Shown here: positions 11,107 to 21,671 of the stretch, piece by piece
Layout: each line of letters opens with the position of its first letter
Numbering within the stretch: the first letter of the stretch is position 1
Source of the DNA: Opitutus sp. GAS368
GTDB lineage: Bacteria; Verrucomicrobiota; Verrucomicrobiia; Opitutales; UBA953
Length of the DNA stretch: 55,883 nt
Assembly (NCBI GenBank): GCA_945882655.1
Contig: CAMCWL010000002.1
Coordinates: 1 to 55,883 of the forward strand
Direction of reading: 5' to 3'
The notes under the pieces: model-generated
The model's input: the letters and a program-made list of their open reading frames with translations, nothing else
Database searches by the model: none
Told to the model about the DNA's origin: nothing
Program-made: the position numbers and the translations under genes

Positions 11107-11642
11107 GCGAGGCGGAAGGACTGGGCAACACACGCGACGGCCAGCAAGATGCTTAGCCCGCCAAAGAACTTGCGGCGGCCGCCCGTGGCGAGGACCCAAT
11201 CGCACTGGCGACAGAACACCGGCGGAGAGCAGGCCCACCAGAAGCCGAAGAGCACCAGTACGCCGTAGCTCAGCGAGGCGTCGAGCAAGCTATAGGGAAG
11301 CTGGCGATAGCCGGCATCCAGGGCATGGCGCGCGAGGAAGAGCATGATGACGCCGAGGGCGCGCACTGACAGGAAATCCGGCATGTAAACAAACGTCAGC
11401 AGGCTGAAGCCGATGAAGCCGACGATCACAGGCATGCGCGGCAAGCCGGCGAGATCGGCTTCAGGGATGTTCAGCAACCACCAGGCGAACCAGGCGATGG
11501 CGACGAGGGCGAGCAAGACGGTGGCGCTCTTAGAACGACGGAAGGAGCGAAGGACCGGCGCGTCGGTGACAATGAGCCAGCCGGCCAAGAGCAGGAAGGC
11601 AGCGAGCGCGTAGTAGGCTTGGGCGAGAGTCACGCCAGCCAT
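11103..11642 (-). CDS. Hypothetical integral membrane protein (179 aa)
   Basis: Several hydrophobic segments; translationally coupled to gmk. Confidence 0.7.
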   Translation of the reverse strand: MAGVTLAQAYYALAAFLLLAGWLIVTDAPVLRSFRRSKSATVLLALVAIAWFAWWLLNIPEADLAGLPRMPVIVGFIGFSLLTFVYMPDFLSVRALGVIMLFLARHALDAGYRQLPYSLLDASLSYGVLVLFGFWWACSPPVFCRQCDWVLATGGRRKFFGGLSILLAVACVAQSFRLA

Positions 11643-11677
11643 TAGGACAACCTAGTCGCCCGAGGCAACCCGTAGGT

Positions 11678-12685
11678 TCAACGGGCGCGCAGGCGTGCGA
11701 CGGACCAAGCGGCGTGTTCCGCGACCATCGGATCGGTTGACCCGAGGAGCGCCTCGGCGGCCGGAAGGTCGGCACGCTCGCCGACATTACCCAGGACCGT
11801 GAGCGCATTACGATGCCAACGGGCGAGGCCGAGGCGCTCGACCGGCGTGCCCTTAAAGTGCGTGAGGAACTGCTCGTCCGTCCAGGCCAGCGTCTCGCGA
11901 AGCGGCGGATGCGGGCGCGGGGCAAAATGGGCTTCACGGGTAGCCACGGCCCACTTGTTCCACGGGCAGACGTCGAGGCAATCGTCACACCCGAACACCC
12001 GATCGCCGAGGGCTTCGCGGTATTCGACGGGGATGGCCCCCTTGTGCTCGATGGTCAGGTAAGCCAGGCACTTGCGGGCATCTAATTTATAGGGGGCGAT
12101 GATCGCAGCCGTCGGGCAAGCGTCGATGCAGCGCGTACACGTGCCACAGCGGTCCGGCTCCTTGGTGGCGGAAACTTCGAGTTCGAGGGTTGTCAGGATG
12201 ACTCCAAGGAAAAGCCATGTCCCCGCACCGCGGTGGATAAGAATCGTGCTCTTGCCCTGCCAGCCGAGGCCGGCGGCCGCAGCGACGGGCTTCTCGAGCA
12301 CGGGGCCGGTGTCTACGTAAGGCTTCTGCTCACCGCCGAGTGCCTGCATCGCTTCGCAAAGTTGCTGCAGGCGGGCGAGAATCACGTCGTGGTAATCGGC
12401 ACCGAGCGCGTATTTCGCGATACGGTAACCGGCCGGCGGATGCGGCTGATAATAATTGAGCCCAACGACCACGAGACTGCGGGCCTCCGGCATCACCTTG
12501 CGGGCGTCGGTCCGGCGATCGGGATTGCGAGCCAGCCAGGCCATGTCGCCGTGCATGCCGTCGGCGATCCACTTTTTAAAATAGTCAGCACGGACGTCGA
12601 CCTCGACCGGTGCGACGCCGAAAGCGTCAAAGCCCAGCGCCTTCGCCGAAGCCTCGAGTCGCTGGCGGAGGGCCCGGGAGTCCAT
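11678..12685 (-). CDS. queG: Epoxyqueuosine reductase
   Basis: CGTCTRCIDACPTAAI and CDDCLDVCPWN 2x[4Fe-4S], YVDTGPVLEKPVAAAAGLGWQGK. Confidence 0.95.
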   Translation of the reverse strand: MDSRALRQRLEASAKALGFDAFGVAPVEVDVRADYFKKWIADGMHGDMAWLARNPDRRTDARKVMPEARSLVVVGLNYYQPHPPAGYRIAKYALGADYHDVILARLQQLCEAMQALGGEQKPYVDTGPVLEKPVAAAAGLGWQGKSTILIHRGAGTWLFLGVILTTLELEVSATKEPDRCGTCTRCIDACPTAAIIAPYKLDARKCLAYLTIEHKGAIPVEYREALGDRVFGCDDCLDVCPWNKWAVATREAHFAPRPHPPLRETLAWTDEQFLTHFKGTPVERLGLARWHRNALTVLGNVGERADLPAAEALLGSTDPMVAEHAAWSVARLRAR

Positions 12686-12690
12686 CCGGC

Positions 12691-13239
12691 TCAGCCCAAG
12701 ATCGAAAGCACGCGGCTGACGATTTCTTCGACCGGCGCGAGCTTGCCATTTCCTTCGTAGCCGCAGGCTAACATGCCTTCAGCTGGCTCGACGATCGCAT
12801 GACCGCGGGAACGGAGCGTCTTCAGATTGGCCTGGGTGGCGGCGTGCTCGTACATTTTACCGTTCATCGCCGGGCAAAGGAGGACTGGGCCACGAGTCGC
12901 GAGGTAGACGCTGGTCAGCAAGTCCGGGGCGAGGCCGTGGGCGAACTCGGCCATCACGTTGGCGGAAAGCGGCGCGACGAGGAGCAGGTCGGAGGAATCG
13001 GCGATCTCGATGTGGCCTGGGACGGAGTTAGCTCCCTCGGCCCAGAGATCAAACGCCACCGGTCGGCGAGAGAGGACCTGCAGCGTCATCGGGGTGATGA
13101 ACTGAGTCGCGCCCTTGGTCATGACCACCTGAACCTCGGCGCCGTACTTGACCAGCTGGGAGATCAGGTCCGCGGCCTTGTAGGCGGCGATGGAACCGGT
13201 GACACCGAGGGTGATACGTTTGCCGACGAGCTGGGACAT
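12691..13239 (-). CDS. coaC: Phosphopantothenoylcysteine decarboxylase, stand-alone CoaC-type flavoprotein
   Basis: ITLGVTGSIAAYKAADLISQL, LLVAPLSANVMAEFAHGLAPDLL, LLCPAMNGKMY. Ends before a CoaB domain. Confidence 0.88.
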   Translation of the reverse strand: MSQLVGKRITLGVTGSIAAYKAADLISQLVKYGAEVQVVMTKGATQFITPMTLQVLSRRPVAFDLWAEGANSVPGHIEIADSSDLLLVAPLSANVMAEFAHGLAPDLLTSVYLATRGPVLLCPAMNGKMYEHAATQANLKTLRSRGHAIVEPAEGMLACGYEGNGKLAPVEEIVSRVLSILG

Positions 13240-13382
13240 GACAGCACCCGACCATGCCAAGCCGCCCTGATGAGGCGAGGGGAAAGGCGGTCGTCAGTGC
13301 CGAAAACAGGAGCTTTCGGGCGAAACCTGCCCTCTTTCTTGTTTGCCATGCCAGCCCCCGGGGGTTCGCATTGGCTCCTCTT

Positions 13383-14879
13383 ATGCAATCCGACATTGGT
13401 CTCATCGGTCTGGCCGTCATGGGTCAGAACCTCGCCCTCAACATCGCCGACCACGGCTTCGCGATCTCGGTGTACAACCGCACGACCGCCAAGACCGACG
13501 AGTTCGTGAAGGAAAACCCGAAGACTCCGGGCAAGCTGACTGGCTGCCCGACCATCAAGGACTTCGCGGCCTCCCTCAAGAAGCCCCGCAAAGCCGTCAT
13601 CCTCGTCAAGGCCGGCAGTCCGACCGACGCCGTGATCAACGAGCTCGCCGCGGCCTTCGAACCGGGCGACATCATCATCGACGGCGGCAACGCCCTCTGG
13701 ACGGACACCATCCGCCGCGAGAAAGAACTGAAGGCCAAGGGCCTCCGCTTCATCGGCTCTGGCGTCTCCGGCGGTGAAGAAGGCGCCCGTTTTGGTCCGT
13801 CCCTTATGCCAGGTGGCGATGCCGCCGCCTGGGCTGAACTGAAGCCCATCTGGGAAGCGGTCGCTTCTAAAGTCGACGCCGTGACCGGCGTGGAACTGAC
13901 CGGCGCAACCCCCGGCAAGCCCATCAAGGGCGGCGTCCCCTGCGTGGCCCATATCGGACCCGACGGCGCTGGCCACTACGTCAAGATGGTCCACAACGGC
14001 ATCGAGTACGGCGACATGCAGATGATCTGCGAAGCCTACGACCTCATGCGCGGTCTGCTCGGCATGACCCCGGACGAGATCGGCACCACCTTCGAAGAAT
14101 GGAACAAGGGCGACCTGAACTCCTTCCTCATCGAAATCACCGCCAAGGTGCTCAAGCAGAAGGATCCTGAGACCGGCGTCCCGCTGGTCGACGTCATCCT
14201 CGACACCGCCGGCCAGAAGGGCACGGGCAAGTGGACCAGCGCCAACGCCCTCGACATGGGTGTCGCCGCTCCGACCATCGCCGAAGCCGTCTTCGCCCGC
14301 TGCCTCTCTGCCGTGAAGGATGAGCGCGTCGCCGCCGCCAAGGCCCTCCGTGGCCCGAAGCGCGCGATGACCAATCCCGACAAGGCCAAGATCATCGAAC
14401 AGATTCGGGACGCCCTCTACTGCTCCAAGATTTGCTCCTACTCCCAAGGCTTCCAGCTCATGCGCGAGGCCCAGAACGAGTACAAGTGGAAGCTTAACTT
14501 CGGCGAGATCGCCCAGATCTGGCGCGGCGGTTGCATCATCCGCGCCCGCTTCCTCCAGAAGATCACCGAGGCCTTCGGCAAGAAGCCGCGCCTGGCTAAC
14601 CTTCTCCTCGACCCGTACTTCAAAAAGACCGTCAAGAAGGCCCAGAAGAACTGGCGCAAGGTCATCGCCCTCGCGGTGAAGCACGGCATCCCCGTGCCGA
14701 CCCTCGGTTCGGCGCTCTCGTACTTCGACTCGTACCGCACCGAGAACCTCCCGCAGAACCTACTCCAGGGTCAGCGCGACTTCTTCGGCGCCCACACCTA
14801 CGAGCGCAAGGACAAGCCCCGCGGCGAGTTCTTCCACATCGACTGGCCGGATCCTAAGCGTCCGCAGATCAAGGCCTAA
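13383..14879 (+). CDS. gnd: 6-phosphogluconate dehydrogenase (decarboxylating)
   Basis: [62 protein letters not shown]. Confidence 0.97.
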   Translation: MQSDIGLIGLAVMGQNLALNIADHGFAISVYNRTTAKTDEFVKENPKTPGKLTGCPTIKDFAASLKKPRKAVILVKAGSPTDAVINELAAAFEPGDIIIDGGNALWTDTIRREKELKAKGLRFIGSGVSGGEEGARFGPSLMPGGDAAAWAELKPIWEAVASKVDAVTGVELTGATPGKPIKGGVPCVAHIGPDGAGHYVKMVHNGIEYGDMQMICEAYDLMRGLLGMTPDEIGTTFEEWNKGDLNSFLIEITAKVLKQKDPETGVPLVDVILDTAGQKGTGKWTSANALDMGVAAPTIAEAVFARCLSAVKDERVAAAKALRGPKRAMTNPDKAKIIEQIRDALYCSKICSYSQGFQLMREAQNEYKWKLNFGEIAQIWRGGCIIRARFLQKITEAFGKKPRLANLLLDPYFKKTVKKAQKNWRKVIALAVKHGIPVPTLGSALSYFDSYRTENLPQNLLQGQRDFFGAHTYERKDKPRGEFFHIDWPDPKRPQIKA

Positions 14880-14898
14880 GCGCTTTGAGAGAAACAGA

Positions 14899-14930
14899 AA
14901 GGGCGTCCGCAAGGACGCCCTTCTTCTTTG
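14899..14930. terminator. Hairpin terminator between convergent gnd and efflux operon
   Basis: AAGGGCGTCC-GCAA-GGACGCCCTT followed by CTTCTTTG. Confidence 0.8.
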
Positions 14931-14935
14931 GCGAG

Positions 14936-16318
14936 TTACTCGGCGGACCAACCGCCGCCGGTGGCAGCGGCGAGGCGAACCGCGACCTGTCGGCGTTCCC
15001 AGACGACCATCGAGAGCGTGCGCGCCGCCGAGGCCTCGTCGCGCCGCGCAATGAGAATCTCGTTCTCCGTCGCGAGGCCGGCCTTACGGCGAGCTTCAGC
15101 ATTGGTGAGTCGGACGCGCACCGCGGCGAGCACCCGGGCTGTCAGTTCCTCCTGCGTGGCGAGCTCGCGCAGATCGGCGAGCGCATCCTCGACTTCGCGG
15201 AAGGCGCCGAGGACGGCCTTCGTCCATTCGGCACCAGAGCCATCAATACGCGCGCGGGTAATCTCTAGGTTGGCTTCACGCCGACCGGCATCGAAGATCG
15301 GTAGATCGACCGAAGGTGTCAGCGACCAGAAACTCGACGAACCCCGACCGACACGTGAAGCGGGATCAGCCTGCCAGCCAGCCTGGCCGTTGAGGGTCAC
15401 GGAGGGATAGAAATCAGCGATGGCTGCGCCTTCGCGCGCAAGCGCGGCGTCGATCCGCACGGCAGCTGCCGCGAGATCGGGACGACGAAGCAAGAGCTCC
15501 GAAGGCACGCCCGCACCAAAGGTCGGCATCGCGGCGGATCCCTTAGCTTCCGGTAACTGGACACCTGGAGTAGCCCCAATCAGGGCGCGGAGAGCGTTCT
15601 CGGCGGCGGCGAGACGGCGGCGACCGAGTCCTTCGTCGACCTTGGCCTGCGCAGCGGCGAGGCGAGCGGAGGAAAGCGGGTCGGAGTCGAGTAAGCCCGC
15701 AACGACGGTCTGCTCGACAATCTCCATCTCACGCAGGCGCGTGGCGAATTCGGCTTCCAAGTAGCCGAGCTGCTCGCGAGCGCCACGGACAGCGAACCAC
15801 AGACGGGCGACTTCGGCAGACAGAGCGAGATCCGCCTGCTCGGTGGTAAACTTGGCGGCGCGCGAATCGGCTTCGGCGGCCTTGGTCTTGGCGGCCTCGC
15901 GGCCCCAGAGGTCGAGTTCCCAGGAAGCCTTCACGCCCGCGGCGCCGACGTCGGTGCGACGCGGGATGCCGACGCCAAGCGGCACGCGGCCGGTCTCAAG
16001 CGAGATGCGGGAAGATTCGAGGCCAGCGCCGACGGAGACGGCGGGCTGGTCGCCGGCGTTGGCTACGTTGAGTAGCGCCAACGCTTCACGCTGACGCGCG
16101 CGGGCGATGGCGAGGTCCGGGCTGTTCTTCCGTGCCTGCGCAATCAGTTCGAGTAAGGCCGAGTCACCGAACGCCTCCGCCCACTTGGCATCAGCGACGG
16201 CACCGGCCTGCGAGAACGCACTCGGCGTGACAGGCCCCTTCGGCTTCGCCATCGGATCATGGGCGCAACCTGCGAGGGCCAGCGCCGCGAGGAGGAAGCT
16301 CTTATTTACCCGGAGCAT
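14936..16318 (-). CDS. Outer-membrane efflux lipoprotein, NodT/TolC-type
   Basis: Lipobox LALAGC; LRRPDLAAAAVRIDAALAREGAAIADFYPSVTLNGQAGW and DLPIFDAGRREANLEI typical of RND/ABC outer-membrane factors. Confidence 0.92.
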   Translation of the reverse strand: MLRVNKSFLLAALALAGCAHDPMAKPKGPVTPSAFSQAGAVADAKWAEAFGDSALLELIAQARKNSPDLAIARARQREALALLNVANAGDQPAVSVGAGLESSRISLETGRVPLGVGIPRRTDVGAAGVKASWELDLWGREAAKTKAAEADSRAAKFTTEQADLALSAEVARLWFAVRGAREQLGYLEAEFATRLREMEIVEQTVVAGLLDSDPLSSARLAAAQAKVDEGLGRRRLAAAENALRALIGATPGVQLPEAKGSAAMPTFGAGVPSELLLRRPDLAAAAVRIDAALAREGAAIADFYPSVTLNGQAGWQADPASRVGRGSSSFWSLTPSVDLPIFDAGRREANLEITRARIDGSGAEWTKAVLGAFREVEDALADLRELATQEELTARVLAAVRVRLTNAEARRKAGLATENEILIARRDEASAARTLSMVVWERRQVAVRLAAATGGGWSAE

Positions 16319-17225
16319 TTTGAGAAGCGTCGATATAGACGTCCATCTGCTGGCCGACGAAGAGCACTCGTCCCGCTGGGCGATCGAACTGATAGATCAC
16401 CTGCAGCACGCGCGTATCGACACGCTCGATACTCGCGCCAGTGAGCGAGGTCTTCGGGATGACGAAGGGTTCGATGCGAACAAACTTCAGGGCGATAGAC
16501 CGGTCCTTGCCGCCGGCGAGGGAGCTTTCGCCCTTCAGATAGCCCTTGGCCGGCAGGCCTTCGCGCATGCGCGTAGCCAGCTGCTCATCGACGTCGCAAC
16601 GGATCTGCAGGCGAGTGATGTCGCCGAGGACGACGGGGGCCTTGGCGCCGGCCGCCACGAATTCGCCGACCCGTACGCCGACTTGGAGCACGGTGGCATC
16701 GATGGGCGAGCGAAGGACAAGACGGTCGAGCAGCACCGCCGTTTGGTCGAGCTGGGCTTTAGCTAGGGCGAGCTTCGCCTTCGCCTCCTTGGCGGCCATC
16801 TGGTAAGAAAAGAGTTCGGCGGCGGAGACTGCGCCGGTGTCCTTGATGCCAGTCCAGCGACGGGCGGCGTCTTCGGCGCGCTCGGCGGTGGCTTCGGCGG
16901 CCGAGACCGCAGCCTTCTGCACCGCGTGCTGGGCGCGGAGGTCACGTTCATCGAGGGTCAGGATCGGATCGCCGGCCTTCACCTTATCCCAGACTTTCAC
17001 GTGCACCTTGGTGACCGTGCCGGACGTAGGCGAACCGAGGAGGGTGTTTTCAGCCGCCGCTTCAATGAGGCCGGCGGCGGCGATGAGGCCATCCTTATCG
17101 CGTGTGGCCGGCTCGTAGGGCGGCGGCTTGATCGGAGTCTCGTTAGCCGTGCCGCGGGTGAGTTGCAGAGCGGCGACCGCGCCGGCAAGGGCGAGGACGA
17201 AGAGCAGGATGCGTTTCTTGAACAT
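16302..17225 (-). CDS. HlyD/DevB-type membrane fusion (periplasmic adaptor) protein
   Basis: N-terminal TM, long coiled-coil, biotinyl-lipoyl-like halves (GTVTKVHVKVWDKVKAGDPILTLDERDL; LVLRSPIDATVLQVGVRVGEFV). Confidence 0.88.
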   Translation of the reverse strand: MFKKRILLFVLALAGAVAALQLTRGTANETPIKPPPYEPATRDKDGLIAAAGLIEAAAENTLLGSPTSGTVTKVHVKVWDKVKAGDPILTLDERDLRAQHAVQKAAVSAAEATAERAEDAARRWTGIKDTGAVSAAELFSYQMAAKEAKAKLALAKAQLDQTAVLLDRLVLRSPIDATVLQVGVRVGEFVAAGAKAPVVLGDITRLQIRCDVDEQLATRMREGLPAKGYLKGESSLAGGKDRSIALKFVRIEPFVIPKTSLTGASIERVDTRVLQVIYQFDRPAGRVLFVGQQMDVYIDASQNAPGK

Positions 17226-17233
17226 AAGGAGGA

Positions 17234-17962
17234 TTAGAGATGGGTGGTGTCGAGGAGCTTAGGATCGTCGACCACGCGGCTGATGCGGCCGTCTTCCATC
17301 TCCGCGATGCGGTCTGCGAACCGGAAAATGCGGTGGTCGTGCGTGACGACGACCACGCAGCGTTCAGGCGAACGGGAAAGGTCGCGGACCAGCTGCATGA
17401 TGTGGCCACCCGTGTCCTTATCGAGGGCCGAGGTCGGTTCGTCGCAGATCAGCAGCGGGGGCTCATGAACGAGCGCGCGGGCGATGGCGACGCGCTGTTG
17501 CTGGCCGCCGGAGAGCGCGTTGGGGCGTCCTTCCTCGCGGCCCTTGAGGCCGACCTTTTCGATGATAGCGGCGGCGCGGTCATGGGCTTCGTCGTAAGGA
17601 CGGCCTTGGATGAGGAGCGGGATCATCACGTTCTCCGCGACGGTGAGCGTCGGGATCAGGTTGAAGGACTGGAAGACGAAGCCGAGGTTCTTGCGACGGA
17701 AAGCCGTGAGCTCCTCCTGGCCGAGGCCATCGAGGCGCTGGCCGAAAACCTCGACCGTACCCGCCTGCGGCGTGAGCGTGCCCGCGATGACGGAGAGCAG
17801 CGTCGTCTTCCCGCAGCCGGACGGACCGACGAGCATGATGAGTTCACCGCGGCGGGCTTCGAAGTCGGCCTGCTTCAGGGCAACGACTTGGTTGTCCGGC
17901 GTGCCGAAGAACATGTCGACGCCGGAGGCGCGGACGGCGACGGTGTGGGCGAGGCGGCTCAT
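17234..17962 (-). CDS. ABC transporter ATP-binding protein (DevA/MacB/LolD-like)
   Basis: Walker [10 protein letters not shown], signature [15 protein letters not shown], Walker [13 protein letters not shown]. Confidence 0.95.
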   Translation of the reverse strand: MSRLAHTVAVRASGVDMFFGTPDNQVVALKQADFEARRGELIMLVGPSGCGKTTLLSVIAGTLTPQAGTVEVFGQRLDGLGQEELTAFRRKNLGFVFQSFNLIPTLTVAENVMIPLLIQGRPYDEAHDRAAAIIEKVGLKGREEGRPNALSGGQQQRVAIARALVHEPPLLICDEPTSALDKDTGGHIMQLVRDLSRSPERCVVVVTHDHRIFRFADRIAEMEDGRISRVVDDPKLLDTTHL

Positions 17963-19149
17963 CCGCGGAAGACAGAGGCGGCGTCGACGCGCGACACCTT
18001 GATGATACCGATGATGGCGGAGACGAAGCTGATGCCCAGCACGAGAACGAAAGTTGCCCAGAGGATCTGCGGGTACATCACGAACGGCGGCATACCCTTC
18101 TCAATCATCACGCGCCCGATGCCCTGTGCCATCCCGGCGCCAAGGCCAAAGCCGATGAGCCCAGCGGTGAAAGCCTGCACGAAGAGCATGCGAGCGATGA
18201 CGCCCATGCCCGCGCCCATCGCCTTGATGGCCGCAAAGTATTTCAGGTTCTCGAGCACGAAGGAATAGAATGTCTGGCCGGAAATCGCGATCCCGACGAA
18301 CAGACCGAGCAGGACCGCCGTGCCGAAGGAGAAGGGGATGCCGGTGTTGGTCCAGAACCACCAGAAAGTATTACGAGCGAGGCTGCGCTCACCCCAGCTC
18401 CAGATCACCGTGTCCGATGTCCAAGCCTTAAGACCCGTGTCGCGTTCGATACGATCGCAGAGCTCGGTAGGCGTCACGCCCTTCTGCGGCTCGACGAGCA
18501 TGAAGCTGAGCGTGCGGCGGGCTCCGAGCGTATAGCCCTTCGCACGATCGTAGGTCGTGTAGACGAACGGTCCGCCGGTGAACGCGCGCTTCACTTTGCA
18601 GATTCCGACAATGCGCGCCTGGATGTCGTTGATCTCGAAGGTGTCGCCGACCTTGAGCGGCGTGTTGCGAGGCTTGCCGTCGGGACCGACGGTCATGCGT
18701 CCCATCAGCGAGGCGCCCCATTCGTCGACGATGACCGTGTCGGGGAGGCGGAGGTCCTCGATGCGTCCTTGGGTGAGGACGGCCGGGGCGCCGGCGAAGG
18801 TGTCGGCATCAATGCCGACGAGCGTGATCAACTTGAAGTTGCCGTCCTGCATGCGCGCTTGGACGAAGGAAGTGTGGAGCGGGGCGGCCCAGGCGACCCC
18901 GTCGACGGAGCGGACGCGGCCGAGGTCGGTATCGCGGAGCGGCTTGGCATCATTGACCTGCTCGACCATCGGGTCGCTCACCCAGACCTGGGCGCGGATG
19001 TTGACCATCGGCGTATAGGTCCAGCTCATGATGCCGAAGAAGACCGAGCTCTGCTGGGCCATCAGCAAAGCCGAGAACGCCAGGCCACACAGGAGCATCG
19101 CGAGCTTGGCGCGGTCTCCAAAGAGCATGTTAAGGGCGAGGCGATACAT
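17959..19149 (-). CDS. ABC transporter permease (DevC/FtsX-like)
   Basis: N-terminal TM, large periplasmic domain, three C-terminal TMs; overlaps the ATPase start by 4 bp. Confidence 0.88.
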   Translation of the reverse strand: MYRLALNMLFGDRAKLAMLLCGLAFSALLMAQQSSVFFGIMSWTYTPMVNIRAQVWVSDPMVEQVNDAKPLRDTDLGRVRSVDGVAWAAPLHTSFVQARMQDGNFKLITLVGIDADTFAGAPAVLTQGRIEDLRLPDTVIVDEWGASLMGRMTVGPDGKPRNTPLKVGDTFEINDIQARIVGICKVKRAFTGGPFVYTTYDRAKGYTLGARRTLSFMLVEPQKGVTPTELCDRIERDTGLKAWTSDTVIWSWGERSLARNTFWWFWTNTGIPFSFGTAVLLGLFVGIAISGQTFYSFVLENLKYFAAIKAMGAGMGVIARMLFVQAFTAGLIGFGLGAGMAQGIGRVMIEKGMPPFVMYPQILWATFVLVLGISFVSAIIGIIKVSRVDAASVFRG

Positions 19150-19203
19150 CAGACGAGGACCTTGAGTGTCGCTTCAACAAGCCTCGGGTCAATGGGAAGT
19201 CAA

Positions 19204-19228
19204 ACGGCCCGGACAATGTCCGGGCCGT
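19204..19228 (-). terminator. GC-rich hairpin terminator downstream of the 19255..19644 gene
   Basis: ACGGCCCGGAC-AAT-GTCCGGGCCGT, perfect 11-bp stem. On the minus strand it is followed by TTTGACTT. Confidence 0.75.
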
Positions 19229-19254
19229 CGTAACCTGACCGTATCTTACTAAGC

Positions 19255-19644
19255 TTACTTAGCGATAACCGCTACGGACGGAAGCTTCACGTAGTTGTTC
19301 TTGAACCATTCCGGACCCCAAGAGGCGTTGACGGCCCAAGCGGCGGCGAGGAGGACGAGAGCGATCGAGAAACAACGGACGACCTTGCCCTTGTCTTCGC
19401 TCTTAGCACCGATGTGAAGGAAGGCGACGGCGGCGAGGGCTAGGATGGGGTGGAACCAGGAAATCGGGCGAGCGGTCTGGAAGAAGGCGACGACGCCCAC
19501 GACAAGGTTGATATCGACCAGGACGGCGACGATGCGCTGGAAGAGCGGCTTGGGTCCCTTAACCAAGGCGACAATGATGACAGCCAGGATAAGAACGAGG
19601 AGCAGGGAGCCGTAATGCTTATGTGCGACGAAGAGCGGGTTCAT
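19255..19644 (-). CDS. Small integral membrane protein, unknown function
   Basis: 129 aa, about four hydrophobic segments. Confidence 0.7.
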   Translation of the reverse strand: MNPLFVAHKHYGSLLLVLILAVIIVALVKGPKPLFQRIVAVLVDINLVVGVVAFFQTARPISWFHPILALAAVAFLHIGAKSEDKGKVVRCFSIALVLLAAAWAVNASWGPEWFKNNYVKLPSVAVIAK

Positions 19645-19694
19645 GCCCTCACCTTGATAGGTGACCGGCCCGATTCAAGCCATCCTGCTGAAAT

Positions 19695-20393
19695 TTACCG
19701 GTCTTCAGGGAAGAGTATCCGGAAGAACCAAGCCGCTAAGGCGGCGCCAACAAACTGGACGGCGACCTCGGCCAAGATGCGCGGGGCGACCTTAGCCAGG
19801 AAGAGAGTTTCCGTGACGAAAGTCTTGGTGCCGATAAGCCCGTCGAAGATTGCGGAGAAGAGGCCGAGTAGCGAGGAAGCCAGCGAGACCGCCGGATTCA
19901 TGGTCGGATTGAAATCCCCAAACGTTCCCGAGAGCCCAAGGACGGCCACCGCGATAGCTAGGCCGTAATAGCTATTGCCAGCCGTGAGGCGCGAGGTGCC
20001 GACCATCAAGATGATGAAGGCCAGCGCGAACGTGGCGAGCAACTCGACGACCGCGGTGACTCCGAATCCCGTGAAGGCGGATTCGCTCAAGGCATCGACC
20101 GCCCCCTTGGCGTGTTCGGAGTCATGGCCGAGGAGATAACCAGCCGCCATCGCCGCGAGGACGGCCGCCGCCAGCTGCACGCCGATATAGGCCCAGAGGG
20201 CGCGGGTGCCCGAGCGACCACGCACGCGGAAGGCAAGCGAGACGGCGGGATTATAGTGGGCAAGCGAGACCGGTGCGCCCATGTAGATTAACGCGCAGAG
20301 CAATGCTGCGACGGGAAGCGGGCTCGACGCGACCATCGCTGCCAAGCAAAGGAAGAAAGTGCCGACGGCTTCGATGAGCAGCTTGTTGCGCAT
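19695..20393 (-). CDS. MIP/aquaporin-family channel (divergent)
   Basis: Two NPA motifs: SLAHYNPAVSLAF and FNPTMNPAVSLAS, with six-TM pattern. Confidence 0.82.
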   Translation of the reverse strand: MRNKLLIEAVGTFFLCLAAMVASSPLPVAALLCALIYMGAPVSLAHYNPAVSLAFRVRGRSGTRALWAYIGVQLAAAVLAAMAAGYLLGHDSEHAKGAVDALSESAFTGFGVTAVVELLATFALAFIILMVGTSRLTAGNSYYGLAIAVAVLGLSGTFGDFNPTMNPAVSLASSLLGLFSAIFDGLIGTKTFVTETLFLAKVAPRILAEVAVQFVGAALAAWFFRILFPEDR

Positions 20394-20439
20394 GGGGTGA
20401 ATGTCGTCAGGCGGTCAGCGGTCTCAAGCGCGGAGTCGC

Positions 20440-21594
20440 TTAGCGCGGCGCGCGGGCGTTGAGCCAGTTCTCACTGAAGGCCGCGATTTCCTCGTAACTG
20501 GGTAGGCGCCGCGTGCGGTTGCGCATCTCCCTGGCCGCTTCTTCCTGCGCGACGAAAAGTTCGGTCAACGTCGCGTGGAGGGGCGTCTTGTTGTTCTTAT
20601 TGTCGACAAGCCAGAAGCCGACCTGCTCGCCGTCGACGACCTCGTTGTTGTAATACTGCCAGAACAAGGTCATCGCCGGCTTCCAGGACATGAACTTGGC
20701 GAGGATCTCGCGGTTACGCTGGTCGTGCTTCACTCCGTCGCCACCGCACGCCTTCCAGGACAACCCGCACTCGCCGATGAAGACACGCTTCGCGGGCAGG
20801 CCGGGCTTGGCCGGGAGCTGCGCGTTGACGTAGTCCAACGTCGCCCGAATCTCTTCCAGCGGAAGCAACTGGCAATCGTAAGCGGAGTAGGAGACGAAAT
20901 CGACGTTCACCTTGGGCAGCACTGCGTTTACCAAGCGCTTGCGGCCGTCCTTCATCGCGTCGCGGACGCGGTTGACCTCGGCATAGGTGTACACGCGGCA
21001 CTTCGCGTAAGGCACCTCGGAGCGGGCGTCGTCGACGGCCTTCTGGCGGATGCTGAGCCATTCGATCATCGCCGCAACGAGCTCGGGCGAGGCGTCCTTC
21101 TTCACATCCTTGTCGGGTAAGAGATACCAATCCCCTTCCCAGTGGCCAATAAAGAAGGTCTTCCCCGCCGTGTCGTAACGCGTGAGTAGGTCCTTGGTAA
21201 AAAGGTAGACGGCGTTGTATTCGCGGCGCTTGAGCTCGGGCGTGAACCCTTTTGTCCACTCGTTCGAGGAACGGTACCACAGCACGTAGTGGGTGAAGGG
21301 CATCGCGATATATGGAGTCAACTGCTGTCCAGAGACCGCGTTGATCTTGAGGATGCGCGAACCCATTGCGCTGATGCCCTTCGCAGCTTCGAGCACTGCC
21401 TCGTCCTTGGTGAACTTATAGGCTGGACCGAAAACTTGGGTACCCACGACCTGCGGAAAGGCGTCAGGCATCGTCGGCACCACGGGCAGCCGGGACATCT
21501 CCAACGGCTGATCGGTGCGCTTCTTACCCTGAGCCATTAACGCGAGGGGCAACAGCAGAAGAACTCCCAGAAGGAAGCGAGGGATTGAACTCAT
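20440..21594 (-). CDS. Secreted glycoside-hydrolase-like (TIM-barrel) protein of unknown specificity
   Basis: Signal peptide MSSIPRFLLGVLLLLPLALMAQG; FFIGHWEGDWYLL, VDFVSYSAYD, KRVFIGECGLSW resemble GH-A clan beta-strand ends. Confidence 0.55.
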   Translation of the reverse strand: MSSIPRFLLGVLLLLPLALMAQGKKRTDQPLEMSRLPVVPTMPDAFPQVVGTQVFGPAYKFTKDEAVLEAAKGISAMGSRILKINAVSGQQLTPYIAMPFTHYVLWYRSSNEWTKGFTPELKRREYNAVYLFTKDLLTRYDTAGKTFFIGHWEGDWYLLPDKDVKKDASPELVAAMIEWLSIRQKAVDDARSEVPYAKCRVYTYAEVNRVRDAMKDGRKRLVNAVLPKVNVDFVSYSAYDCQLLPLEEIRATLDYVNAQLPAKPGLPAKRVFIGECGLSWKACGGDGVKHDQRNREILAKFMSWKPAMTLFWQYYNNEVVDGEQVGFWLVDNKNNKTPLHATLTELFVAQEEAAREMRNRTRRLPSYEEIAAFSENWLNARAPR

Positions 21595-21671
21595 GGGGTG
21601 AACCTCAGGGCGAGGGACTTGAATTGTCCGATGACGACCCACTTCCTTCAAGCCCGTTCCCACCCAACACC

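Noticed and set aside
13164-14684. 506-aa minus-strand ORF
   Set aside because: Exact antisense shadow of gnd, no recognisable domain.
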